Shown: positions 1 to 8,508, counted from the first letter of the stretch. The stretch: DNA of 37,554 nucleotides from Propionibacteriaceae bacterium (GCA_031267645.1 JAIRYW010000025.1:1-37554), one strand, 5' to 3'. Program-made: numbers and translations. Notes: generated from the letters alone by a model not told the origin.

Positions 1-157
1 AGGTGGCGTCGACGTCGACGGTCTTGGTGGTGGTCATGGACTGGACCGAGATCGGCGCCGTGCCGCCCACCGGGACCGCGCCGACCGCGATCTGACGCGA
101 CGGCCGGCGGTGGGCCAGAATCGTCGGCCTGTCCGACAAGGCGAGGTTGACAGTCAC
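1..157 (-). CDS. ispG: 4-hydroxy-3-methylbut-2-en-1-yl diphosphate synthase (IspG/GcpE), N-terminal fragment cut by the window edge
   Basis: Only the first 52 codons are present. Reading from GTG at 157, the translation contains [13 protein letters not shown] followed by [18 protein letters not shown], which is the diagnostic N-terminus of IspG: the substrate-binding TIM-barrel start with the near-invariant QSMT(N/T)T motif. The family is a [4Fe-4S] enzyme that converts 2-C-methylerythritol cyclodiphosphate to HMBPP in the MEP isoprenoid pathway; the cluster-binding C-terminus lies outside the window. An AAAGGA ribosome-binding site lies 7 nt before the GTG. The gene sits 25 nt behind rseP and two genes behind dxr, another MEP enzyme, so it is the distal gene of a dxr-rseP-ispG operon. 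The short open frame was read by hand. Confidence 0.93.
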   Translation of the reverse strand, partial: MTVNLALSDRPTILAHRRPSRQIAVGAVPVGGTAPISVQSMTTTKTVDVDAT

Positions 158-182
158 AGAGGGTCCTTTCCGAGACGCCCGC

Positions 183-1451
183 TCACAGCAGGCTGACCGG
201 GCTGACGATGTCGGCCACGATCAGAACTAGGAAGACGAGCACCAGCGCGCCTCCCACCACCCAGGCCACCGGCATCAGTTTGGCGGTGTCGGCCGGGCCG
301 GGGTCGGGCCGGCCCCGGAGCTTAGACCAGGCCCGCCGCAAGCCCTCGAAGATCGCGGCCGCGATGTGCCCGCCGTCGAAGGGCAGCAAGGGCACCAGGT
401 TGAAAATGGCCACGAACAGGTTGAGCTGGGCCAACAGATGGAGGTACAGGGCGACCTTCGAGCCAGTCTCCAGGCCCGGCGCCGCCACCACCTGGCCGGC
501 CACGATCGAGGCCCCCACCACGCTGATGGGGCTGTTCTCGTCCCGGGGCGCGCCGGTCACCAGGTCGATCACGGTTTCGACCGTCGAGACCGGCAGGTCG
601 ATCAGGGCCCCGACCGCCAAACGGACCATCTGGCCCATCTCGGACAGCGTCGTCAAAGGGCCCACCGCGACCCGCTCGTAGGTCGGGCTGACGCCCAGGA
701 AGCCGACCGCGACGGTCCGCCCGGGATCTTGGGGGTCGACCGTTTGGCGCAGCTGGCCCGGCACCGTGGGCAATTCGACCAGGCCGCGGCCGGGGCGGTC
801 CACGACCAGGGCGACCGGACCGTCGGCATTGCTCCGGATGGCGTTGGAGAAGTCGTCCCACGAGTCGTGGGCCAGACCGTTGAGACTGATCAGACGGTCG
901 CCCGGGGCCAGGCCGGCGGCTCCGGCCGGGGTGGCCTGGCAGATGGCCGCGGTCGGGTCGAGGCAGGCCTGGACGGTTTGGACGGTCAGCTGGGGCTGGT
1001 ACTGCCCGTAGCCCAAGTTGACGCCGCTGAAGAGCAGGAAGGCCACCAGCAGGTTCATGGCCACGCCGGAGGCCATCACGATCAGGCGCTGCCAGATCGG
1101 ACGTTGGTAGAACAGGCGGCCCGAGGCCACGTCTGCGGGGCTGATCCGCTCCCACTCGGCCGCCCGGGCCGAGTCGGCCAGCCGCTTCAGCCGCGTGTCC
1201 TTACCCGGGCGTTGGGGCGGGTACATGCCGACCAGTTGGACGTAACCGCCCAGCGGGATCAGCTTGACGCCGTACTCGGTCTCGCCCCGGCGGGTCTTCC
1301 ATAGGTTCTTGCCGAAGCCGATGAAGAACTGAGTCACCTTGACCCCGAACAGCTTGCTGGGGATGAAGTGGCCCAGCTCGTGCAGGCCGACCGAGACCAA
1401 GATGAGGGCGAAGAAGATCACCGCCGCCCCGATCTGCCAGACGGTGCTCAT
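183..1451 (-). CDS. rseP: RseP/Rip1-type site-2 intramembrane zinc metalloprotease (M50B)
   Basis: This is a 422-aa membrane protease that cuts anti-sigma factors or other membrane substrates within the bilayer. The zinc-binding HELGH motif is at residues 24-28 inside the first hydrophobic segment. A PDZ-like domain follows near residues 160-240 ([14 protein letters not shown] region). The third metal ligand is in the FDGGH motif (D359) of a C-terminal hydrophobic segment, and a last transmembrane helix ends the protein. Length and domain order fit the family. Its ATG overlaps the dxr stop by 4 bp (ATGA), so it is translationally coupled to dxr, and ispG follows after 25 nt. dxr-rseP-ispG is a standard actinobacterial trio. 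The substrate cannot be read from this sequence. Confidence 0.95.
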   Translation of the reverse strand: MSTVWQIGAAVIFFALILVSVGLHELGHFIPSKLFGVKVTQFFIGFGKNLWKTRRGETEYGVKLIPLGGYVQLVGMYPPQRPGKDTRLKRLADSARAAEWERISPADVASGRLFYQRPIWQRLIVMASGVAMNLLVAFLLFSGVNLGYGQYQPQLTVQTVQACLDPTAAICQATPAGAAGLAPGDRLISLNGLAHDSWDDFSNAIRSNADGPVALVVDRPGRGLVELPTVPGQLRQTVDPQDPGRTVAVGFLGVSPTYERVAVGPLTTLSEMGQMVRLAVGALIDLPVSTVETVIDLVTGAPRDENSPISVVGASIVAGQVVAAPGLETGSKVALYLHLLAQLNLFVAIFNLVPLLPFDGGHIAAAIFEGLRRAWSKLRGRPDPGPADTAKLMPVAWVVGGALVLVFLVLIVADIVSPVSLL

Positions 1452-2665
1452 ACGGTGGCGCCCTTTCCATCGATGAAGTCCTCAGCCGCCGCCCGGGCCC
1501 AGGCGTCGGCCCGCTGGACGGCCTCCAGAGCGAGGTCGGCGTCGGCCACGAAAACGGCCCCGGGGCCGGCCGCCGGAGCGGTGCCGCCCAGGTGCCGGTC
1601 GACCACGGCGGTCAATCGGTCGACGATGTCGAGGAAGCCGATCCGACCCTCGCAGAAGGCGTCCACCAGGACCTCGTTGGCGCCGTTGAAGACCGCCGGA
1701 GCGGTGCCGGAGATCTGGCCCACCCGGCGGGCCAGATCGACGGCGGGGAAGGTGACGGCGTCCAAGGGCTCGAAGGTCCAGCTCTGGGCGCCGGACCAGT
1801 CGAGCGGTGCGATCGCCTGGGGCAAGCGGTCCGGCCAGCTCAAGCCCAAGGCGATGGGCAGGCGCATGTCGGGCGGCGAGCACTGGGCCAGGGTCGAGCC
1901 GTCATAGAACTCGACCATCGAGTGGACGATCGACTGGGGGTGCACGACCACTTCGATTCGGTCCAAGGCGACGTCGAAGAGCCGGGCGGCCTCGATCAAC
2001 TCCAAACCCTTATTGACCATGGTGGCGGAATTGACGGTGATGACCCGGCCCATTCGCCAGGTCGGGTGGGCCAAGGCCTGGGCGGCCGTGACCTGGGCCA
2101 GCTGGACCCGGCTGCGGCCTCGGAAGGGACCGCCCGAGGCGGTCAAGACCAGACGGCGGACCTCTTCGGCCCGGCCGCCGCGCAGGGCTTGGGCCAGGGC
2201 CGAGTGCTCCGAGTCGACGGGGGCGATCTGACCGGGCCGGGCCGCTCGCCGCACCAGGGGGCCGCCCGCCACCAAGGATTCCTTGTTGGCCAGGGCCAGC
2301 CTGGTCCCGGCCGCCAAAGTGGCCAGGGTCGGCTCCAAGCCGGCGAAACCGGGCAGGGCGTTGAGGACGCAGTGACAGGGCGACCCGGCCAATTCGACCA
2401 TCGCCGCGGGCCCGGCCCAGACCCGCCGGTCGCTCAGACCCAGTCGGCCCAATTGGGCCGTCAGACGGTCGGCCGCCGCCGCGTCGGGCACGGCCACCGT
2501 GGTGGCCCCGGTCTGGGCCACCTGCTCGGCCAGGCGCTCGATCTGGGACCCGCCGGCGGCTAGCCCCACCACCCGGAACCAATCTGGATGGCTTCGGACC
2601 AGGTCGACGGCTTGGCCGCCGACCGAACCGGTCGAACCTAGAATGACGATGTCGCGCGCTGGCAC
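1448..2665 (-). CDS. dxr: 1-deoxy-D-xylulose 5-phosphate reductoisomerase
   Basis: This 405-aa cytosolic enzyme converts DXP to MEP with NADPH and a divalent metal, the committed step of the MEP pathway. The N-terminal NADPH fold carries GSTGSVGGQ at residues 10-18. It is followed by ANKESLVAGG, the metal/substrate motif VDSEHSAL, TASGGPFRG and HPTWRMG, then the HPQSIVHSMVEF stretch, and NGANEVLVDAF near the C-terminus. All are hallmark Dxr motifs and the length is normal. The start is GTG, preceded by a G-rich stretch. The gene begins 4 nt after the rlmN stop and overlaps rseP by 4 bp, so rlmN-dxr-rseP-ispG are probably co-transcribed. Nothing looks damaged. Confidence 0.97.
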   Translation of the reverse strand: MPARDIVILGSTGSVGGQAVDLVRSHPDWFRVVGLAAGGSQIERLAEQVAQTGATTVAVPDAAAADRLTAQLGRLGLSDRRVWAGPAAMVELAGSPCHCVLNALPGFAGLEPTLATLAAGTRLALANKESLVAGGPLVRRAARPGQIAPVDSEHSALAQALRGGRAEEVRRLVLTASGGPFRGRSRVQLAQVTAAQALAHPTWRMGRVITVNSATMVNKGLELIEAARLFDVALDRIEVVVHPQSIVHSMVEFYDGSTLAQCSPPDMRLPIALGLSWPDRLPQAIAPLDWSGAQSWTFEPLDAVTFPAVDLARRVGQISGTAPAVFNGANEVLVDAFCEGRIGFLDIVDRLTAVVDRHLGGTAPAAGPGAVFVADADLALEAVQRADAWARAAAEDFIDGKGATV

Positions 2666-2669
2666 CCCC

Positions 2670-3893
2670 CTAGTCTGGCACGGACCCGTCGGGTCGAGGG
2701 TGGTCCGCCTCGGCTGGCCCGGGCCGGTCGGGCTCCGTCTGCCGCCAGTTGGCGGCCAGTTGGCCGCAGGCCCCGTCGATCTCTTGACCGCGGGAGTCGC
2801 GCACCGTGACCGGCACGCCGGTCGCCTCCAGCCGGCGCCGGAAGGCGTCCTGGTCCCGCCGCCGGGAGGCCGTCCAGGGTGAGCCGGGCACCCGGTTGAG
2901 GGGGATCAGATTGACGTGGAACCAGCCCCAGTGGCCGCGCGCCCGCAACAGCTCGGCCAAGTGGTCGGCCCGGGCCGGCTGATCGTTGAGGTCACGCATG
3001 AGGGCGTATTCGATCGAGACCCGCCGGCCGGTGGCCTGGGCGTAACCCCAGGCCGCGTCCAGCAGTCGGGCCACCGGCCAGCGCCGGTTGACCGGCACCA
3101 GACGGTCGCGCAGATCGTCGTCGGGGGCGTGCAGAGAGACCGCCAAGGTGACCGGCAGTCCCTCTTGGGACAGCTTCTCGATGGCCGGGACCAGACCGCA
3201 GGTCGAGACCGTCAAGCCGCGGGCGGACAAGCCGAAACCAGCCGGCGCCGGGGCCGTGGTCTGGCGGATGGCGGCCAGGACGGAGCGGTAGTTGGCCAGT
3301 GGCTCGCCCATGCCCATGAAGACGACGTTGTGCAATCGGCCGGGCCCGCCGGGCAGGGCGCCGTCGGCCAGGCAGCGCGCCCCCAGACGGATCTGCTCGA
3401 CTATCTCGGCGGTGGACAGATTGCGTCTCAAACCCAGTTGGCCGGTGGCGCAGAAGGGACAGGCCATGCCGCAGCCGGCCTGGCTGGAGACGCACAGGGT
3501 GCTACGCAGCCCGCGCGGACCGACCGTCGCCTGTTCGGTCAGGCCGTAACGCATCAGGACGGTCTCGACCAGTTCGCCGTCGAACAGTCGGTAGAGGCTC
3601 TTGACCGTGGCGCCGTCGTCGCACTGCCGGTCGCCCAACCAGTGCAGCAGTTCGGGGAAGAGGTCCGCCACCCGATGGCGGTGGTCGACCGACAGGTCGG
3701 TCCAGTCGGCCGGCTGGCCGGACAGGTGGTGGCAGTAGTGGGCCGCGATCTGCTTGGCCCGGAAGCTGGGCAGACCGGCCCGCGCCACCGCCTCCAAACG
3801 ATCCGGCACGGTCAGGTCGGCCCAATGCCGAGGCGGCTTGCCGCGGGGCGGAGTCGGTGCCATCAGACGCAGGGGCACGGTTGGATCGGACAT
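2670..3893 (-). CDS. rlmN: Dual-specificity 23S rRNA / tRNA adenine-C2 methyltransferase RlmN (radical SAM)
   Basis: This 407-aa radical-SAM enzyme methylates C2 of A2503 in 23S rRNA and A37 in some tRNAs. The [4Fe-4S] ligands form C-x3-C-x2-C at C141, C145 and C148 ([12 protein letters not shown]). C134, in TLCVSSQ, matches the catalytic cysteine seven residues before the cluster in E. coli RlmN. C376, in GACGQLA, matches the methyl-carrying cysteine near the C-terminus. GMGEPLANY is the SAM-binding motif. There is a short acidic, proline-rich C-terminal tail. No strong Shine-Dalgarno is seen; instead TATGCT lies 9 nt before the ATG, suggesting its own promoter with a very short leader. The gene heads the rlmN-dxr-rseP-ispG unit. 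Confidence 0.96.
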   Translation of the reverse strand: MSDPTVPLRLMAPTPPRGKPPRHWADLTVPDRLEAVARAGLPSFRAKQIAAHYCHHLSGQPADWTDLSVDHRHRVADLFPELLHWLGDRQCDDGATVKSLYRLFDGELVETVLMRYGLTEQATVGPRGLRSTLCVSSQAGCGMACPFCATGQLGLRRNLSTAEIVEQIRLGARCLADGALPGGPGRLHNVVFMGMGEPLANYRSVLAAIRQTTAPAPAGFGLSARGLTVSTCGLVPAIEKLSQEGLPVTLAVSLHAPDDDLRDRLVPVNRRWPVARLLDAAWGYAQATGRRVSIEYALMRDLNDQPARADHLAELLRARGHWGWFHVNLIPLNRVPGSPWTASRRRDQDAFRRRLEATGVPVTVRDSRGQEIDGACGQLAANWRQTEPDRPGPAEADHPRPDGSVPD

Positions 3894-3902
3894 CTCGGCT
3901 CA

Positions 3903-3908
3903 AGCATA
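3903..3908 (-). promoter_or_regulatory. Putative -10 box (TATGCT) of a near-leaderless rlmN transcript
   Basis: On the minus strand TATGCT fits the actinobacterial TANNNT -10 consensus and ends 9 nt before the rlmN ATG at 3893. A start site 6-7 nt downstream would leave a leader of only about 2-3 nt. No good Shine-Dalgarno precedes the ATG. No convincing -35 box was found. The rest of the 104-nt gap to cdsA shows nothing else. Confidence 0.4.
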
Positions 3909-3997
3909 GGCGGCCAGCCCAACCGGGCGACGCGCCCCCGGGCTGGAATCGACCGTCCGAGCCGGCTGACGGCCGGCTCCCGGCCGCCGAAGCGCCC

Positions 3998-4960
3998 TCA
4001 GCCGACCGGCAGGCAGATCGCCATGGCCAGCCAGGCCACCGGCGCGGCCACCACGTAAGAGTCGATCCGGTCCATGATGCCGCCGTGGCCGGGCAGCAGA
4101 TGGCCCAGATCTTTCAGCCCCAGGTCGCGTTTGACGGCCGACTCCACCAGGTCGCCCAGCACCGAGACGACGGCCACGGCCAGGGCCACGACCAGGGCCC
4201 GCCACCACTCGATCTGACAGAACCAGCCCCAGCCGACGCCGAGCCCTCCGGCCCAGACCAGGCCGCCGATCGTGCCCTCCCAGGTCTTGCCGGGCGAGAT
4301 CCGCGGGGCCATCCGGCGCCGTCCGAACAAGACGCCGGTGACGTAGGCCCCGGTGTCGCAGCCGACCACGCTGACGATGAAGAGGGCGATGCGCTGGGAT
4401 CCGTCCGGCTGGGCCAGGGTCACCATGATGGCGCTGCCCAGCAGGGGCAGGTAGGCCAGGATGAAGAGGCTGGCGGCGATGTCGCGCAGGTAGCCCTCGG
4501 TCCCGCCGGGCAGGCGCCAGACCAAGCAAGCCAGAGTGGTCAGAGCCAGCCCGCCCAGCAGCACGTCGCCGGCCGACCACAGGGCGGCCAGGGCCGGCCA
4601 GCCGCCGCTGGCGGCGTAGACCCCGCCCAGCAGGAGCAGGCCGCCGACCATCAGAGGGGGCAGGGCCGGCCTCAGACCGGCTTGGCGGCGCAGGGCCCGG
4701 TTCAACTCCCAGACGCCGCCCAGCAGAGCCAACCCGACCAACAGGACGAAGCCCCAACGGCACCACAGCAGGGCGGCGCCGGCCACCGCGATGAGCCCGA
4801 TGGCGACCGCCAGGGAAGCCAGCAGATTGCGCCCGGCCCGCTGGTTGATGGCCTCGATGTGGCGGTTGACCGACTCGGCGGCCTGGCCCAGATGGCTCTC
4901 CCGGTTGGGGCCGGTCCGACCGCCGGAGTCGGGGTCGGTGGGAGTGGCGTCGCTCGGCAT
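3998..4960 (-). CDS. cdsA: Phosphatidate cytidylyltransferase (CDP-diacylglycerol synthase)
   Basis: This 320-aa integral membrane enzyme makes CDP-diacylglycerol from phosphatidate and CTP for phospholipid synthesis. After a hydrophilic N-terminus of about 45 residues there are several hydrophobic helices. The CDS family signature is complete near the C-terminus: SAVKRDLGLKDLG followed by LLPGHGGIMDRIDS, with the conserved S, K-R, K-D, H-G-G and D-R-x-D residues. SPGKTWEGTIGG, another family motif, comes earlier. The ATG overlaps the frr stop by one base (TGATG), so it is translationally coupled to frr. It closes the rpsB-tsf-pyrH-frr-cdsA run. Confidence 0.95.
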   Translation of the reverse strand: MPSDATPTDPDSGGRTGPNRESHLGQAAESVNRHIEAINQRAGRNLLASLAVAIGLIAVAGAALLWCRWGFVLLVGLALLGGVWELNRALRRQAGLRPALPPLMVGGLLLLGGVYAASGGWPALAALWSAGDVLLGGLALTTLACLVWRLPGGTEGYLRDIAASLFILAYLPLLGSAIMVTLAQPDGSQRIALFIVSVVGCDTGAYVTGVLFGRRRMAPRISPGKTWEGTIGGLVWAGGLGVGWGWFCQIEWWRALVVALAVAVVSVLGDLVESAVKRDLGLKDLGHLLPGHGGIMDRIDSYVVAAPVAWLAMAICLPVG

Positions 4961-5517
4961 CAGACCTCGCGCAGTTCGGCTTCTTTACGTTTGAGCAGGT
5001 CGTCCACCGCGTCGCTGTGCTTCTTGGTCAAGCCGTCCAGCTGCTTCTCGGCCTTCTTGGCCTCGTCCTCGCCGGATTGGTGGTCCTTGACCAGTTTGTG
5101 CACGGCGTCGTTGGCGTGGCGGCGGACGTTGCGGATGGCGACCCGGCCCTCCTCGGCTTTGGTGCGAGCCAGCTTGACGTACTCCTTGCGCCGCTCCTCG
5201 GTCAGGACCGGCAGCACGACCCGGATGGAATGGCCGTCGTTGGACGGGTTGACGCCTAGGTCGGAGTCACGGATGGCGCGCTCGATCTGGGCCAGGGCGC
5301 CTTGGTCGTAGGGCGTGATGATGATGGTGCGGGCCTCCGGCACCTGGAAGCTGGCCAACTGCTGCAGCGGAGTGGCGGCGCCGTAGTAATCGGCGCTCAG
5401 CTTGGAGAACATGGCTGGATGGGCCCGACCGGTCCGGATGGCGGCGAACTCTTCTTGGGCGAAATCGACGGCGTGGGCCATCTTGGTCTCGGCGCCGGCG
5501 ATGATGTCGGGAATCAC
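4960..5517 (-). CDS. frr: Ribosome recycling factor
   Basis: This protein splits post-termination ribosomes together with EF-G. The open frame extends upstream to 5553, but I choose GTG at 5517. It gives the standard 185-aa protein beginning VIPDIIAGAETKM, and it has a good AGGAAG ribosome-binding site about 8 nt upstream, whereas the extra 12 codons do not resemble the family. Recognisable segments are AIRTGRAHPAMF, the ITPYDQGALAQIERAIRDSDLGVNPSNDG stretch (central domain II) and the LTEERRKEYVKLARTKAEEGRVAIRN helix, with a charged coiled-coil C-terminus. It lies 66 nt downstream of pyrH and overlaps cdsA by one base, the usual order in bacteria. Confidence 0.96.
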   Translation of the reverse strand: MIPDIIAGAETKMAHAVDFAQEEFAAIRTGRAHPAMFSKLSADYYGAATPLQQLASFQVPEARTIIITPYDQGALAQIERAIRDSDLGVNPSNDGHSIRVVLPVLTEERRKEYVKLARTKAEEGRVAIRNVRRHANDAVHKLVKDHQSGEDEAKKAEKQLDGLTKKHSDAVDDLLKRKEAELREV

Positions 5518-5583
5518 GGTGTCACTTCCTCGAATGTGGCGGTTGGCGATCACGTTAGCGGAATCGGACCGAGTTGGGGACGC

Positions 5584-6303
5584 TCAGGGATGGACGGTGG
5601 TGCCGATGGGCTGGCCTTGGATCACCCGGATGATGTTGCCGGGGGTGTCCAAACAGAAGAAGACCATGGGCAGACCGTGCTCGCGCGCCATCGAGATGGC
5701 GGTGGCGTCGGCCACCTTGAGATTGCGGGTCAAGAACTCGTCGTAGCTCAGGTCGTCGAATTTACGGGCCGCCGGGTTGGTCCGGGGATCGTCGTCGTAG
5801 ACCCCGTCGGCGCCCTGCTTGCCCATCAAGATGACTTCACAACCGACTTCCAGCGCCCGTTGGGCGGCCACCGTGTCGGTGGAGAAGAAAGGTTGGCCGG
5901 AGCCGGCCCCGAAGATGACGACCCGGCCCTTCTCGAGGTGCCGGATGGCGCGGCGGGGAATGTACGGTTCGGCCACCTGGCCCATCGTGATGGCGGTTTG
6001 GACCCGGGTGTCGATGCCGGCCTTCTCGCAGAAGTCCTGCAGGGCCAGGCAGTTCATGACCGTGCCCAGCATGCCGATGTAGTCGGCCCGGGCCCGGTCC
6101 ATGCCCCGGTTCTGCAACTCGGCGCCGCGGAAGAAATTGCCGCCGCCGACCACGATGGCGACCTCGACGCCGGACCGGACGACCTGGGCGATCTCATCGG
6201 CCAGACCGGCCACCACGTCGGGGTCGACTCCGATCCGACCGCCCCCGAAAGCCTCGCCGGACAGTTTCAGCATGACCCGCTTGAAAACTGGGGTGTCGGG
6301 CAT
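5584..6303 (-). CDS. pyrH: Uridylate kinase (UMP kinase)
   Basis: This 239-aa cytosolic amino-acid-kinase-fold enzyme phosphorylates UMP to UDP for pyrimidine nucleotide synthesis; bacterial enzymes are hexameric. It shows [11 protein letters not shown] at the N-terminus (phosphate-binding lysine and GE), [27 protein letters not shown], then [13 protein letters not shown] and the C-terminal [13 protein letters not shown] motif that binds the nucleotide. Length is typical. A strong GAGGAGG ribosome-binding site lies 5 nt before the ATG. It follows tsf after 41 nt, in which a perfect inverted repeat overlaps the tsf stop codon. Confidence 0.97.
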   Translation of the reverse strand: MPDTPVFKRVMLKLSGEAFGGGRIGVDPDVVAGLADEIAQVVRSGVEVAIVVGGGNFFRGAELQNRGMDRARADYIGMLGTVMNCLALQDFCEKAGIDTRVQTAITMGQVAEPYIPRRAIRHLEKGRVVIFGAGSGQPFFSTDTVAAQRALEVGCEVILMGKQGADGVYDDDPRTNPAARKFDDLSYDEFLTRNLKVADATAISMAREHGLPMVFFCLDTPGNIIRVIQGQPIGTTVHP

Positions 6304-6332
6304 GATCCTCCTCGCGGTGGGTCCGAATGGCC

Positions 6333-6355
6333 CTGGCGCCTAGATCAGGCGCCAG
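6333..6355 (-). terminator. Perfect 9-bp inverted repeat at the tsf stop codon (possible attenuator between tsf and pyrH)
   Basis: CTGGCGCCT (6333-6341) pairs exactly with AGGCGCCAG (6347-6355) across a 5-nt loop. The right arm lies in the last tsf codons and the TGA stop; the left arm lies in the 41-nt tsf-pyrH gap. No T-run follows on the minus strand, so a simple intrinsic terminator is not proved. A partial terminator or an RNA-processing or stability element is equally possible. Confidence 0.4.
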
Positions 6356-7157
6356 CCGAGAAGCGCACGAAACGCTTGATGGTGACTCCGGCTTGGGCCA
6401 ACAGTTGGCCGACGGTGGAGCCCTCTTGGGCCACCGCGGCCTGATCGTGCAAGCAGACGTCGCGCAGGAAAGCCTGCAGCCGGCCCTGGACGATGCGGTC
6501 GATGGCCTTCTCCGGGGCGCCGTCCTCGCGCGCCTTGGCCTCGGCGATACGCCGCTCGTCGGCCACCACCTGCTCCGGCACGTCGTCCGGCTGGACGTAG
6601 ATCGGGCTCATCGAGGCGATCTGGAGGGCGACCTGGTGGACCACCTTCTCGTCCGAGCCGACGTACTCCACCAACACGCCGACCTGCGGCGGCAGGTCCT
6701 GCGAGCGACGGTGCAGATAGACGTGGGCGTCACCGCTGAAGTGGGCCACCTGGACCAGCTCGATCTTCTCGCCGATCTTGCCCGATAGGGCGGCCACGGC
6801 CTCGGCCACGGTCGGGCCAGCCGGCAGGGCGACGGCGGCGGCGGCCTCGACCGACTCGGCGCCGGCCTGGTCGATCGCCGCCACGATGGTCTCGGCCAGC
6901 TCGACGAACTCCTGGTTCTTGGCCACGAAGTCGGTCTCGGCCCCCAGCTGGATCAGGCTGTGCCCGTAGGCCGCCACGATGCCGTTGGCGGCCTCGCGGT
7001 CGGAGCGCTTGGCCGCTTTGGCCGCGCCGGTGATGCGGAGCAGTTCGGCCGCCTTGATGAAGTCGCCCTCAGCCTCGATCAAAGCCTTCTTGGCGTCCAT
7101 CATCCCGGCGCCGGTGGCGTCGCGGAGCTTCTTGACATCTACGGCGGCGATGGCCAT
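6345..7157 (-). CDS. tsf: Elongation factor Ts
   Basis: This 270-aa guanine-nucleotide exchange factor recycles EF-Tu. The N-terminal UBA-like module reads VKKLRDATGAGMMDAKKALIEAEGD, followed by the core motif AETDFVAKNQEF that contacts EF-Tu (TDFVAKN). Two dimerisation-type subdomains follow, and the length is normal for actinobacteria. The ATG is preceded by a weak GAGACGAGAA-type ribosome-binding site. It is 45 nt downstream of rpsB; rpsB-tsf is an almost universal pair and the two are certainly co-transcribed. The hairpin at its stop codon may lower read-through into pyrH. Confidence 0.97.
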   Translation of the reverse strand: MAIAAVDVKKLRDATGAGMMDAKKALIEAEGDFIKAAELLRITGAAKAAKRSDREAANGIVAAYGHSLIQLGAETDFVAKNQEFVELAETIVAAIDQAGAESVEAAAAVALPAGPTVAEAVAALSGKIGEKIELVQVAHFSGDAHVYLHRRSQDLPPQVGVLVEYVGSDEKVVHQVALQIASMSPIYVQPDDVPEQVVADERRIAEAKAREDGAPEKAIDRIVQGRLQAFLRDVCLHDQAAVAQEGSTVGQLLAQAGVTIKRFVRFSAGA

Positions 7158-7202
7158 GTCGTTCTCGTCTCTATGTCGAAGGTCTGATGTCTTAAGGTCT
7201 GG

Positions 7203-8153
7203 TCAGGCTGACTCGGGGGCGGCCTGCGCCGGCGGTTCCGGCTGGGCGGCCGGCTCGACCGCTGCGACCGGCTCAGCCACCGGTTCGACCGGCACGGCCA
7301 CCGGCACGACCGCTTCGACCGGCTCAGCCACCGGCCCGGCAGCTTCGGTCGGCTCGGCGGCTTCCTCCTGAGGAGCGGCCGGAGCGCCGCTGGCCAGCAG
7401 CTCGCGCTCCCAGTCCGGCATCGGCTCGGCGGCCTCGTCCTGAGGGCTGGCCACGACCTGCTGCGACCGGGCCAACAGGCCGTCGGCGGCGGCGTCGGCG
7501 ATCACCCGCGTCAGCAAGGAGACAGCCCGGATGGCGTCGTCGTTGCCCGGGATGGGGTAGTCGACCTCGTCCGGATCGCAGTTGGTGTCGAGGATGGCGA
7601 TGATCGGGATCTTGAGCTTACGGGCCTCGTCGACCGCCAGGTGTTCTTTCTTGGTGTCGACGATCCAGACCGCCTGGGGCAGACGGGCCATGTCACGGAT
7701 GCCGCCCAGGGACTTGGCCAGCTTGTCGCGCTCGCGGCTCAGGCCGAGCAGCTCCTTCTTGGTCCGGCCGGAACTGGCGACGTTGCCCAGATCCATCGAC
7801 TCCAGCTCTTTGAGGCGCTGGATCCGCTTGACCATGGTCGGGAAGTTGGTCAGCATCCCGCCCAGCCAACGCTGATTGACGTACGGCATGCCGACGCGGG
7901 TGGCCTGCTCGGCCACCGTCTCTTGGGCCTGCTTCTTGGTGCCGACGAAGAGGACTTGGCCGCCCCGGGCGACCGTCTCCTTGACGAAGGCGTAGGCCTG
8001 GTCGATGCAGGTGATCGACTGGTGCAGGTCGATGATGTAGATCGAATTGCGCTCGGTGAAGATGTAGCGCTTCATCTTGGGGTTCCAGCGACGAGTCTGG
8101 TGTCCGAAATGGACCCCGTTCTCCAGCAGCTGACGAGCTGTCACGACGGCCAT
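7203..8153 (-). CDS. rpsB: 30S ribosomal protein S2 with an Ala/Pro/Val/Glu-rich C-terminal extension
   Basis: The 316-aa protein starts at ATG 8153 ([23 protein letters not shown]), chosen because this is the conserved S2 start and AAAGGA lies about 6 nt upstream; the open frame to 8264 is non-coding in character. Core S2 motifs are visible: [43 protein letters not shown] and [19 protein letters not shown]. After about residue 240 the sequence becomes a low-complexity tail of roughly 75 residues rich in A, P, V and E with repeated PVAEPV-like units. A 19-bp DNA direct repeat (7265-7283 and 7316-7334) encodes part of it. Acidic or alanine-rich S2 tails occur in other actinobacteria; the function of this one is unknown. 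Confidence 0.96.
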   Translation of the reverse strand: MAVVTARQLLENGVHFGHQTRRWNPKMKRYIFTERNSIYIIDLHQSITCIDQAYAFVKETVARGGQVLFVGTKKQAQETVAEQATRVGMPYVNQRWLGGMLTNFPTMVKRIQRLKELESMDLGNVASSGRTKKELLGLSRERDKLAKSLGGIRDMARLPQAVWIVDTKKEHLAVDEARKLKIPIIAILDTNCDPDEVDYPIPGNDDAIRAVSLLTRVIADAAADGLLARSQQVVASPQDEAAEPMPDWERELLASGAPAAPQEEAAEPTEAAGPVAEPVEAVVPVAVPVEPVAEPVAAVEPAAQPEPPAQAAPESA

Positions 8154-8197
8154 AGCTGTCCTTTCTGTCGGATCGGCGAGGACCCGTTCGAGTTGCC

Positions 8198-8259
8198 TGG
8201 CGCCTGGGCGCCACCTGACGCCGACACCGGCTCTCACCCGTGGGACCCACGAGAGCCGG
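8198..8259 (-). promoter_or_regulatory. Two hairpins in the presumptive rpsB 5' leader
   Basis: Two perfect inverted repeats lie 45-106 nt before the rpsB ATG. The distal one pairs CCGGCTCTC (8227-8235) with GAGAGCCGG (8251-8259), and inside its loop GTGGG and CCCAC (8240-8244 and 8246-8250) can pair alternatively. The proximal one pairs TGGCGC (8198-8203) with GCGCCA (8208-8213) across CTGG. Ribosomal protein S2 is known to autoregulate through rpsB leader RNA in some bacteria. Whether this leader does so here is inference; no alignment was possible. Confidence 0.4.
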
Positions 8260-8360
8260 CCCACCCAACAGCGGTTGGCGGACGATCGACGTGCGATGTG
8301 CCTCCGCCGGGGCGAAGACCGTTGGACATACTACAGGACCGCGCCAAGACCCCCGACCGG

Positions 8361-8405
8361 TCGGTCCGGGCGGTCGATCCGGCCTGGTCCGACCGCCCGG
8401 ACCGA
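8361..8405. terminator. 16-bp perfect inverted repeat between the kinase operon and rpsB
   Basis: TCGGTCCGGGCGGTCG (8361-8376) is exactly complementary to 8390-8405, with a 13-nt loop. It lies about 105-150 nt beyond the kinase stop and upstream of the rpsB leader. A stem this long and GC-rich would be very stable. It has no T-run, like many actinobacterial terminators, so a bidirectional terminator or insulator is the likely role. A mobile palindromic repeat is an alternative. Confidence 0.45.
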
Positions 8406-8475
8406 TTCCGGGCGGGTCGATCCGGCGACCGTCGAGGCGAGGCGGGAGCGCCCCGACGGTCGTCCGGGTCGGCCC

Positions 8476-8497
8476 TCGACCGGCTCGGGCCGGTCGA
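8476..8497 (-). terminator. Hairpin terminator candidate directly after the FGGY kinase
   Basis: TCGACCGGC (8476-8484) pairs perfectly with GCCGGTCGA (8489-8497) around a TCGG tetraloop, 11 nt after the kinase stop codon. Position and stem strength fit termination of the glpA-kinase transcript. There is no T-run, so it would be of the U-less actinobacterial kind. Confidence 0.5.
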
Positions 8498-8508
8498 CGG
8501 CTAACCGA

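Larger units (their letters stand above)
8154..8508. other. 355-nt intergenic stretch between the FGGY kinase and rpsB, dominated by inverted repeats
   Basis: No gene is seen. From the kinase end it holds a perfect 9-bp stem just after the kinase stop, then a 16-bp perfect inverted repeat, then a weak TAGTAT -10-like box (8328-8333, minus strand, no matching -35). The last part, the presumptive rpsB leader, holds two more hairpins and the rpsB ribosome-binding site. The individual structures are listed separately. Confidence 0.6.

Noticed and set aside
5518-5553. Longer start for ribosome recycling factor
   Set aside because: The 185-aa family length and the AGGAAG site support GTG 5517.
8328-8333. 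TAGTAT as the rpsB promoter -10 box
   Set aside because: Position is reasonable but no -35 is found at 16-18 nt, so it is not listed as a promoter.
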